64,000 nucleotides of DNA from Lethocerus indicus. Lineage: Eukaryota > Arthropoda > Insecta > Hemiptera > Belostomatidae. A program made the position numbers and the translations under genes. Shown piece by piece: positions 40,301 to 52,300 of this stretch (positions are counted from its first letter, which is position 1; every line of letters starts with the position of its first letter). The notes under the pieces are model-generated. The model did no database searches. It worked only from the letters and a program-made list of their open reading frames with translations, and had not been told where the DNA came from. The DNA lies in the NCBI GenBank assembly GCA_019843655.1, contig JACDQD010000102.1, forward strand, positions 2,365,501 through 2,429,500. Direction: 5' to 3'.

Positions 40301-43300
40301 GACACTCCGTCACGCATCGATCCCACCTGTACTTTGCCCCACCTCGCGGCCCGATGAATTAGTCCGCTCCCCTCATTAGTCTCCTCCTCGGGTTTTACCT
40401 CCCAACTTACCTCCGCACACGGGGCCCTCACAAAAGATCAAACAAGAGACGGTCAGGCCCTTGCCTTTGTTTAATGCCCGGGCACGCACACGTGCAAGTT
40501 TAATTATTACGATAAAGCTCGATTGAAGACTCAATTATTTTTTCAGATACCGGCTTTCATCCCCACGTATACCATTATGAAGAGTTGGCTAGGAATAATT
40601 GGTTAACTAATTACGAGCAGGTTTTAATTTGTTTAAACATAGAGAAATTTATTAAACTTCGTCTTCTAATACGCGAGTTGATAACTCACATAACTATTCA
40701 TTTCTGATTTACTTCTTAAATCCGATATTTCGAAACTGGTTCGAACTCATCGCACTCTGGCATTGTACGTGTCTGCTAGAATTTCCACTGTCTCTCCCAA
40801 CATGTGATACCGCAAGTTTCATTCTACAGTTTATTATTGACTGAAATTTGGCTTAAATAATTATGAATTGAACGCTCTTAATTTGTAAGGCGATAGCTGA
40901 GGAGAACCTATCAGTATACACCAATGCTGTCTGTCAGAATTTAGTCGCACTGAATTGTGCTGTATATGTACATCTGCCATTTCTGTGGCTGATGCGGCCT
41001 CTCGTTTATGAAGATGAATAATTTATCTCCCCGCGCTCAAATCCCCGGTCCGTGGTCGTTTGTCACCCTTTGCCCGCTTTTGTCGGCCCGCTCTGGACTT
41101 CGAAATAATTATCAACCTTTCTTCTTCCCTTTTCGCCCTTTTCCCGTCATTACCGCAAGAAACGGACCGAAATGGGTGAATAGAAAGACCGGAGCTGAAA
41201 TTATTGTCCCGTGGAATGGAGTTTATTCATACTCCTTAGTTTTTAAATTGTAACTCATAAAGACGCGGATAAACATAACGCTGTATGAAAGTAGTGAAAA
41301 TATAAATCAGACCATTTAGCAAAGTTTTTCATTTCTCAAAATACTATGAATGGAGCGCATACGAAATAGTCGATTAATATTAGACGCGTAATAGGACCAG
41401 AGAATTCCGTCACTGTCTGTGGTATGTGCGGACAATATAATGTGAGATACACTGGGTTGTATTTCTCACCGTTGTACCCCAGAAGACCGAGTTGGGTATT
41501 CAAGTGATGAACTTATCGCTTCTACCGGTCCCACAACGGGACCAAATATTATCACAGGTGTGATATACGTTTCCTCCGGTGTGGTTAGACTGTGTGTGGG
41601 AGCGGGTAGGCTGACAAAGTAAATTGAAACTAGGAATTGTAAATGGTGTCGCCTCAACCTCAAGATTCTAGATCGGTTTCTTTATCATTCATTTATTCAC
41701 CCGTCTGGTTGACAACGTTGAATTTTTTGCCTGGCAACTGGTCTTTTGAAACTGACGTCTTAACTAATTAATGTCCTCTTCATCGTGGGCTCATCCTTTC
41801 CACCGGTTCTTTACAAAGAACCCTATACCTGCTACTCCGGGCATTCTCGTTGGGATGAACCTTGTAGAGCCAGAAAGTTTATACACTTTAATAAATAATA
41901 TTATCACTCCTCTACCTTCACTCTCTGATTTCATGCTAGAATGGTACTCAGTAAATTAAGGAACTTATACTACTGTCTGACTGTTATTATGAGTACAGTG
42001 AACCTCCAAATATGCGCCTTCTGTGCAAAAAATTACTGTACATGGTCATTGCTCTGTATGTTACTACGGTTTTGTCATAGGTGAGTGTTGTGGGGACAAT
42101 CTCTGTAAAACAAGAATCTTGTACCGGAGATGGGTTTAGGGGTGGTTGGTAGTGGTGTTCGGAGGCGGAGGTCGGTGGCTCCCGGATTCGCAGAAGGGTC
42201 TCGTCCCGGGGGTCGTTAAGGACAAAGCGAAATGCGAGGGTGGTGGGTGGAGGGTGGATAACGTGTGAATGAATCAAACATGGGGCGGGTCGGCTCCGGC
42301 TGGTGATAAATGGTCCCCGGCCGGGAGCAACACGTGGCCGGCCGGTCCTCTCCCTCTCTCCCTCTCACTCCCTCTCTCCCCCTCCCTCTCACCCCCTCCC
42401 TCTCTCCCTCTAATGTCAATATTAAACGATTTTCATCCGCCGAGTGCACTCGCACAATAGCCAACTTATCCCCATTAACTTGGTGCTTTCTCAAATTCGT
42501 CCGTCAATTTCATTTTCAATTTCGTGGGCGGTATGGGGGCGGAGTTCTGTTTGGTTTTTCCTATAGTTGATGAGAAGCCGAAATCAAAAGAGTTACGATA
42601 TCCAATACCAGCCGACTCCCTAACAGGTGTCTTAAAATATACGCTTTAAAATAATTTCTAATTGAAATATAAATCTGTTGTATATAAGGTTCTAAATATT
42701 GGACTTATGAATCCATTTTTTCGTTTGATTATGATGAAATTATTAATTTAAAAATAACATCGCGAATAACAATATGCATTTTTGGAATGAAATGTTCCTT
42801 TTCATATATGCTGTAGAATCGATGTATAAATAAAATATCGATAATATCGGAATCAGTAACTGAAACAGTTTCAATTCCGAATACTACGATCCTACTCTAT
42901 TGTGTGCTCGAAATATTTCTTTTTGGCTGGGCAAACGGTTGCCGAGCATAGTGGAGTAGGGATCGACAAAGGTTTTTTCCCCCGGCCGTGAGGAGTGTGT
43001 TGTTAGGGCGGAGGCGGTAAGGGCCGCCTAATTGCGTACGGTGGGGCCGGCACAAAGCGAAGGCCCCAGATTAATTGGCTTCCGAAATATTTAAATTTAA
43101 CGCCCCCGCCAGCGGCGGAGTAGCCATTCAATTAGGCATTTTTTGAATTATGAAAATCGCGCGGTCACTGACAACAGATGCACTGCCGGAACCGCTCGGC
43201 CTACCTCCTCAAATAGTCCCGGTTACCACAATTAATTAGAAGCCGACAATTAGTTTCATCCGATGAAACCGGCCACCTTCAATCCAATTAAAACGGCGAG

Positions 43301-46300
43301 GAGCAGCTCGACCGCTACCCCAAGACGCGCGCCGTTGAATTTAAAGTTGTTAACACCGGCTTAAAGAAGAAAGGGAGTAATAACGCTCAACAATACGTAT
43401 GGCCTGTTTTTGTTTCAGCCCCAGTCCCGTTGGTCCAATTTCGGAGATGATTGTTTTTGATTTGAGTGCGAGACCATACTCATGCGAATTGCCGACTCAC
43501 ATGCCAAACCGTTGAATCGATAATAATAAATAATAAAATTAGGAAAATCCTGACTACTTTTCCGCACAACGGCTACCCGACGTTCACCCCGTAGTGTTAC
43601 GCGATATTAACGGGCGTTAGAATAACTGGAATTCTATACATTAGGCCGGAACTTAATATTTGGTATATTATTTAAATCGCCTTTTTTAGATGTCAGAATT
43701 GTTACTGACAGTATGTATAACATCCGGCATACCTACTTGTCCACTGACGGAATGATAAATAATAGGACCAAATCTATGGCGACGAATGTGGTGATGAATT
43801 TATTTTCTTTGAAATTTTTCCATTAAAATATATTCGTTGAAAATTTTTATATAAAATAATGCTTTCTGGCTATTTGAGTGGCCGCAACGATTTTTAAACG
43901 GTTACAGAATTTTGTGACGGATGATTAGAGGAGTCCTGTTATCTCCTGTCGTGTAAATGAAGTAACACAAAATAAGAACGGCCTTAATTAAAACCGATGC
44001 TCCGTTAATTAATTCTTTTTCAGTAGAGGAAAAAAATTACTGGTACAATATTTCTCGGTTGAAATATAACGTGTTGTGTATTATGTAACGCCTGCACGTT
44101 ACATAACATAATTTGATTGAAAACCAAAAAAAATGACCGGGCGGTTTTGTCATGATTGCACGATTCTGACAAGCTCTCTGAGGGCAGTCATTAAACTGGG
44201 ACGTTCGAATATATATATTTCATTCAATGAAATACAATAAAATCTGGTTTTAAATTATACTACATTTTATCTGAATTTTGAATTCAATTTTTCTGCAAAA
44301 ATAGAACACAAAGTTCGTTGATTTCACGGCTGAATTTCTGACTCACATTATTAGATAATAAGATCGACGAGCAATACTCCTTGGTGATTTGTATTTATTT
44401 TACCATCTCTGCGTATAATATATTCGAATCACTATATTATTACCATTATTAAAAGGAAAAACTGGAAATAGTGCAGCCGTTCGTGTAAAGAAACGGATTC
44501 CATGGAACGTTCAGTTGTCCCCTCTAGCAGATTGTCGGGGGCGAGTAGGATAAGAGAGACGCCATGAATCGGTAATGAAAGCCGTCCGAATCTCAGTTTG
44601 CACCTCTCTGGAGGGTACCCTCCGGTTCGGTTTACAAATGAAAGACTTAGATATGTTCGATTATTACAGTTGGCTCCAGTATCCGAAAGCGATTTCAGTA
44701 AACCGATCCGTGAAAGAAAATTAAATGCGATCTTCGCGGCGCTCGGTGTATACTACAACCTCAATACAAGAATGTTCGGCTGGGTTAGTATTAGCGCCGT
44801 AATAAGCGGTAGTTGTTATTTTTGGGGCGTTTGTGATGGGATCGACGAAGTTAATAAATGTTTCGGCTTCCCGGCATCGCCAGTAGCATTACGATAATTT
44901 CAGTAATACACTGAAATGTTTGTCAAATATTTAAACTGCTATCAGTAGTAGTCACGTGGGATCTTAATGACAATACTGGAGTTCTCTCGTCGTTCGTTTA
45001 TTTATTACTGGAAAATATTTTTGTCCGGCCTGGTATCAGTAAAAAAACATAGAGAACAATCTGTTTGCAACTGAAATAAGAACAGTCTCTTACAGTAGTT
45101 CTCCCCCGTATTATGGTCGGACTACTTTTCAGAGTTTTCCGGCCGCATCCAAACAGCAGCGCCATTCACTTCAGACGTCAACTTTATTGCCCACAAAGAT
45201 AAGAAAACTTTCCGCTCGAATTCGGAAGTATTCTATTCCAGTTTTCCTATTCAACTTCTCGTCCCCCAGTATGTTCGGAGGTGTCAAAAATGTTTTTCAA
45301 CACGCTTCTTACTCAGTTCTTACATTATTGAATCGTATTGGATTTCATTCGATTGATAATCAAAATTTGTTGTCAAGATCGTGTTTATTTCTTTAACCAT
45401 CCCTGGGTGTTTGTTCGGAGAAAAAAGATTCTGTGTAATACAAATTCCGTTCTCGGACGGACATCTAACTCGAAGGGAAGAAGACGCACGTTTCTGTGTA
45501 TATTGTTTCGGCTGTCCCCATATAATTCTATCAGATTGTTAATCCGCCGTGGCTTGGGGCATTAGGCGGACAATGCAAGTTGTTGCGCAACGATTTAACC
45601 CGCTCTTTTTTGTCGGGCCCCGTCCCCCTGAGTACGGTCTGTCAGCTGTCCGCGCCAGCTCCACCATTCACCACGCCTCCCGACCTTTCCGAGGAATCCA
45701 AATTTGTTTGGACCCCCGGTCCGAGCTTTAAGGGATCCGGAGGGAGCATTTTCGAACACACCCCCCTCTCCCTCCCTCTCACTCCTCTCTCCTGCCTTTA
45801 AAAGCGCTCCGTCCGGTGTACGTTTTAGCCTCGTCGATACGGTATGTAACTCTGAGAGTTACAGATATAAGTGGGTCAAAAAAGACTTTGTGTACCGCGC
45901 CAATTTCAAACCAAATTCGGAACTTCTGGCCGTCGGAAGCCCCGAAGTAGCGAAAGCTAGCGCTAATTAAAATTCCCACTACCGGCAAACTTCCGGAATA
46001 GGAAATTCGTGAAGACACATTGAAAATCGGTACCGCAGAAAGTTGCCGCCGCCCTCGCGCTCATAAATATTTTCCTCTTTTGTCCGCCACGAAGATTTCG
46101 ATTCAAACCCCACTCGCCGAATTCAAATCTCTTATCCGAATTTGCGTTTGTAATTCCATTGTTGTGGGGTGGGGGGTTAAATTAATTCGAACTGACACGA
46201 GTGGCGATTTAACTTTCTTTTTATTTGGCCGTGCTCCGGCTGCGGTCTGTCAGTCTCCGCTGCAGCAGTGGGGGTTTTTGCGCCCGTATTATTCCGAGGC

Positions 46301-49300
46301 TCCTTAATTCGGCGACGTGGCTATACTAATTGGTCCCTCTGCCGTCGTACACGCCCTACCAACCTAATTACCCCGGCGGGCGGATATCCGCCCCCTCCCT
46401 CCAACCCCTTTGTACACCGATTAATCTTGTTCTAGGACCCGCCTCGCGTTCCTTTTTTTTTTCTATTTCCCCGCCGCCCCAGCCCCGCTCACCAATTATT
46501 CTGATGGCAGTTCCGTCGTAGTACGCGGGCGAGGCCGGGACTCATAATGGATATTGCGGCCAAGATTCCCGACACGGGATAATAATGTGCACGGTATAGC
46601 GTACTTGGATAGAACTGAACCAAACGAGGTACATTCTATATCCGTACTGGTAACCTTTTCCGTTTTTTGTTAGATTTAAACTATAAAATATCGTATCGCG
46701 CCTCGTATAGCGTGCAATACTGTTGTAACAGTAACGCAGCACGAGATTGCGGCACTCTAAATATAAAGCTAACCCTCAACTTCTTATAATGGTTCTGTCC
46801 TTACAATTTACGCAAGAGACTTTCAAGAACCTGCCGGAAAAGCTCCCACGGAATAATCCATTCGTATAGAGCGGTTTTCGTTGGTGCATTCTCATCTTAA
46901 TAATATATTTTCCACTCTAATTTAACTATGAATTCTTTTATTCGTGCGTTTGCAAATGAGGGCTCATTCTTATCGTCGTTTCCCATTTTTCCTCGTTTCA
47001 TGATATCACTGTCCCGCCGCCCCAGGAAAACCTTAGATCCACTTCGGATATTGGATGGCTGGGAAAACCCCCTTCCTGCGAATTGTCTGAGCGCCGTAAA
47101 GTGGCGCCGTAATAGCGTCTCGGGGAGGGCACCGGTTGCGTGCATAAATCTGCTTTACGTGATGAGGGTAGGGGGCCGGGAAAATTTTTCAAAAAATTCC
47201 CGCTCCTCCTGCGCCGGCGGCGGTGGCCTCGAATATTCGCCCCTATTTACGAGTCTCCGCGAATATATGCGCCGAATTCCGAAAATACCCCTGCCCCGCC
47301 TCCTCCCTCGGGGTCGGAAGGGAGAAACTATCCGGAGAAGTTTTTCTTTCCCGGCGCCCGTAGAAGAGAGAGGCCGCCGATATCATAGGAGTGGGCCCTC
47401 ATGAAACTTTCATACGCAACCCTCCACCACCACCACCGAAATCCCGCCCACCCCCACAGTTTTCACCCCGCGCTCCTCTTCTTAATTGAATTAATTATAA
47501 CCCGGCAAATCGCCCCCGCCCGTCAAACCCCCGATGAATCGCCTTCGTTAGAATCTTTTGCGGGTCTAACATCGCTCGGCTCCAATATGGTTGAAATTTA
47601 CTGTCCCCACGATTGCTTGGCTACTGAACCTCGTTACCGTCTGATTAAAATTCCCAAACCTCGCTACTCTGACCAAATGTGCATCATTGTGCAAAATTGT
47701 TCTTTCTTTCTCTTTAATTAATACCGACCGTATCTGGGGCTAATACAAATAATTCTTTGGATTATACTCTTGTCTTGTATACAAGCTAAGGCATAACTGG
47801 AAGAAGGGTTTAATCATTGAATACAGAAATATGCTTCGGAGCCCGACCATCGACCAGTGTGTAGTTCATGACTGTCTCCTCCTTTATTTCTTCATCCTTA
47901 ATATGGAGAGGGACATAGCGAAGCTGCACGTGTTCCTCGGGGGAGGCGGGGGAGGGGCTTAATACCCTCTTTGACGGCTTTGAATTTCCGAGAACGTATC
48001 CCGTGCTCTGTCTGAGTAGGGTTCCTTTTGTACTTTGGGGCGTCACTGTCGCTAACTTATATTAACGTTATTTAAAACTAATTATCTTCTATTTTTACAC
48101 CAGCGATGACTGTCCATTTCCCAGATTTCCTTCGTCATTTTTAGGTTGAATTAATTATGTCGAAGTTTCAATTTCAGTTTCTGCCTTCGGAGAGTACTAC
48201 AAAATATAGTTAATGGAAGCGTGTTGGGAAGTTTTGTTCCGTTGGGCTTAATTAAAACTCGAGAATGAGACACGGCCGATCGTTGCCGAACAGTCTTTCA
48301 GCGGCCCTTTGTGAAGGGAAGAACTGAATTATTATGTAATTGGCAGCAACTGCATTAGTGTAGTTCACCTTAATTGATTTTATTAACGGCATTATGTGGT
48401 TTTGAATGCTCGGGCATTTGGTTAAGACATTTGATAGCATTGTTATTTCAAATAACTGTAATTCATAGAATAATATGGTATAGTATATATATTTAAAAAA
48501 TTATAGGTTTCGAAGACGTAATCTGTGGTTTCGATCAACAGCAGGGTAAATAATACAAGCTCTGTCATATTGAAATTATGGTCCACGTCGACGGTGTAAA
48601 TTCGACTACAACTTTTTCTGTAAATATGTCCCACTGTTAAGCCATTTTAACAATCGATACAATAAATAATTGTGGTCGTATACTTGTTGTTTCGTACGAG
48701 AAATATCGTAACATGTCGATTTGATACGGCGTAGAAGAAGTTGTATTCCAGACGGACAATTACAGTGTTAGATATCGTGACTCTTTGGAATAAGTCGAGT
48801 GGCCAGGCTTCTCCTAGACACTGGAGAGACGCCCCATTCAAAACGGCGCTCGACATCAGTTTATACGGCTATCGATTTCAATTTTCCCCCGTCATTTTAT
48901 GTTTATGACATTCGGCCCGAAGAAATAATCCAACGGCACCTACGATGGCGCATTATTTTTATTTCTGTAGAAAAGAAGTAAGTCATTTGTTGGACTGTTT
49001 TCGTCAGATGTTGCAATATTATTATTATTGTCCTTTGTTGCGCAACATGTGTTCTTATAATTATGGTAAGAAAATAATTCTTAATGATAATTAATAAGAA
49101 AATAATCTTCTAGTCGCTTATGGAACTAGTGTACCGTTAACATGTTTTTATGTTACCAGTTGTTTGATGTTGTGGCCGTGACTAATTTAAGCGAACTGGT
49201 CCGTTATTGTAGATTGGGTATTTCAGCACGTTTTATTGGCTCGATATATAGTACTGTTTCTTCAGCTGACCCTTGTCCCTCCCTCCCTCCCTCTCCCTTC

Positions 49301-52300
49301 CTCTTTCTCTATTCTCCTTTCCTTTCTCTCTCTCTCCATCTGTTAAGAGGCCGAGGCCGTGACTGGGTCGGGTGGAGCGAGAGACTAACAGGGAGGCCCC
49401 GGTATCCATGGCAACCACCGCCACTCCCTCTTCTCAGGTGGTGTTCTTTATTTCATTAGACTCACGGGAGAACAGGGCCCCCCCCTCACCCTCCACCCCC
49501 TCCTCTAGGCCCGCCTTTTCCACACCGTAGGCTCCCTAGTCAACGTGACGAAATAGCATTCAACTTCGCCCTCTACATCACGGCCGTACCTAGACTTAAA
49601 TCGCCCTCCTAATGGGTACAGAATATGTTTCCCTGACAGGATATTAGTCGTTCCATTTACTTGAACTAAAGCTAAATATTACTTCACTATGCGATATGCC
49701 GAAAACTGTCTAGCATTGGATCGAATAAGGTCGCTGGCCCCAAAACTGTTTTATTATTCTGATTATTTACCCGCAATATTTCACTTATTGCGCTTCTGGG
49801 TGTTCCAGTTGCGAATAACCAACCTTTCAATTTTGAATACTAGCAATATTTTGTCGATCCCCGTATCGTAGCCCATTTTGCCGTCTAACAATATCCGATA
49901 ATTCGGGTTGTTTCGGGAGGGGGTGAGGGAGGAGGATCTCGCGTGATATCGCCCATCCCTGCGAGTGTGTCCACTCTCCGAAATTGGGAACTAAGTGAAG
50001 GAAATTGGGCTGGGCCCGCGGGGTAAGGACCGGAACGCGCCATTCAAATATGTGCCCGGCACTATCGTTGCATACAAATATTAGGGAAACGTGAATATAA
50101 ACATTTAACCGAAGGAACATCGGAATGGCGATTTGAGGGGGGAAATTTCTTATGACTTAAAAATAGATAAGTTACACCGCGGGTATTTTACGTACGGGCT
50201 CAGGAACTGAGTAGAAAGACAGGCCGGTTGTAGGTGGAAATGCAGACGGGCCAATTCCGGACGGCATGAAATCCTGCAGAATGGGAAAGAGATTCTATAG
50301 GTATTAAACTGTCAATTTTTTTAGGTATAATCAGATTTGGACGCCGGCCACCTGAGCCCCCCCCCGGCATCCAATATCTCGATGCCACATTGTCCCGGAT
50401 CCAAATACAAATTTCATTCTTAATTCTGAAAAATAGGACCAATCGTTCCCGTGCAGTATCGCCGTAATTTTTAATACCAGAAAGTGTCTCACTACACAAC
50501 ACAGCGTAAATTTACTGGACGGAGACTTTTAATCTCCTCTCATTTGTTGAAATGAGCTAAAATTAGCATAACGGATTAAAATCTTTAAAAATATTACTCG
50601 AAGGTCCTTAGTTTTTGTCACAGGAAGAAATTAACAGGGCGCAATCGTCACGGCGTTCAGGGTATACTACAACCTCGATACAAGAACGTACGGCGGGTTT
50701 AGTATTAGAGCGCCGTACGTAATTCGTGTTGAATGATTTTTTGAACGAATTTCTTCATCGCGGGCTTATTCTTCTCGATGGTTTCTCTCCGCCTAATTTC
50801 CTTAAAGACACATTTCCCCGTTAAGAGAGCGAAAAGCAGAAGCTGCTTGGCCAAGCCCTAGGACCAAGTAGATTGCAAAAGAGGAGATATATCCACAGTC
50901 TCGCTGACACCGAGGTGTATACCTTAAAATAATTATATTTCATTGCATCTCAGTTCTACTATTAGCAACGAGTATGAATAGAAATGAAGTCTCGCAACTC
51001 AAAGATGATAGATTCACGGCGGTCACTCCATTTTCGCCGGATCAGAATTTCACCTATGTAACGGTTGTGTTTGCGTGCAGCTTGCATTTCACTATTTTCA
51101 TCAGTCTGTGTGTGTGTGTGTGTGTGTGTGAGTGTGTGTTCCCTCATGTAAAACAGGTGCATGTTGCTCGAAACGCTTGTACTTGTACTACCGTATCAAC
51201 GGCACTGTTGCTCATACATATTAATGGGCAATGGGGGTGGGTTTAATTAATATCGAATTAACACAGCCCCATTCCCCTTAAAAATTAGAGGGTGGCCTTT
51301 TTACTGTTCGATTTTTTTATTTTTTATTTTCAATCCCATATCGGTTCGCGCCCAAGGAGAGATCCCAGAACTGAGATAGCCCAAGGGCTATTGAGTACGA
51401 TTGGAGTGCGGTACTTAAGCATGTCAGCACTGTTGCTACACGCTTTGGTCCTCACATATATATAAAAAAATTATGGGCAAAATCATTAAACAGTATACCG
51501 TTTAAGGTTCTTCCATTTCTGGTGGAAGAAGAAGAAGTGGTTTTAGTCTTAACAGGTTTACGACTACATCAAATAGTTTTCAATGTAGCACTCTGTTTAA
51601 AAATAAAAACTTATTTCTGGGGACTTTTCAACTCCCTGCATACATACAGTCCCCTATCCTCAATGGCACTATACAGACGGCGATATTATCCGTCGTTTTT
51701 ATGAAATAATCGACTTATACCCAAGTCACATTTACCCAGTGGTCGACTTCAATTGCAATAATAGATAGTCCATTTTATGAATAAAGCCTACACCCGTATC
51801 AACAAGTCCTCAGATTCTTAAGCATATTCTAGTCATGTACGCAGTCGAGTAAACGGGCTTCCCCAGACCTCGGTTCGACAAGATGTCGGGGATAGTATTG
51901 AAGTGAATGATTAAAACCAGCACTGAGTTGATTCCTTTCACTTATACCGAGCAATAGAGTCGATAAATAAATAATTTTCGCAGTGGTTAATATCTAATTT
52001 TAAGGATTTGGGCTGGTCGAAGGCGCTAAGAAGGTCGCGGGGAGCGAGCCCGTGTCACGCCACTGTATTTTTTTACCCCACCCCCCGTCTCGTTTCTGTG
52101 CTTTCTGTATTCAAGTACGCCGCAAATTACTTGGGAGAAAAGTTCTTATAAATATTAATGAGGGCCAGTATCACGGAGGGGGGGAGTTGGTTCTTGGCCA
52201 CGAAGAAAACGCGTCCCACCAACTTTGAAGGGAGGGTGAGGGGCGTCTGAGTTTTACGTCCCCTCGCCATATTCATTCTCCTGCGTCGGTGTGATTTCTT

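Noticed and set aside
44598..44897. 99-codon open frame
   Set aside because: It runs through copy 5 of the dispersed repeat and part of unit A; the other copies do not keep this frame, so it is not a repeat-encoded protein.
46928..47404. 158-codon plus-strand open frame
   Set aside because: No domain, no splice context, unremarkable codon use, and the opposite strand is open as well. It is best explained as chance in GC-rich intron DNA.
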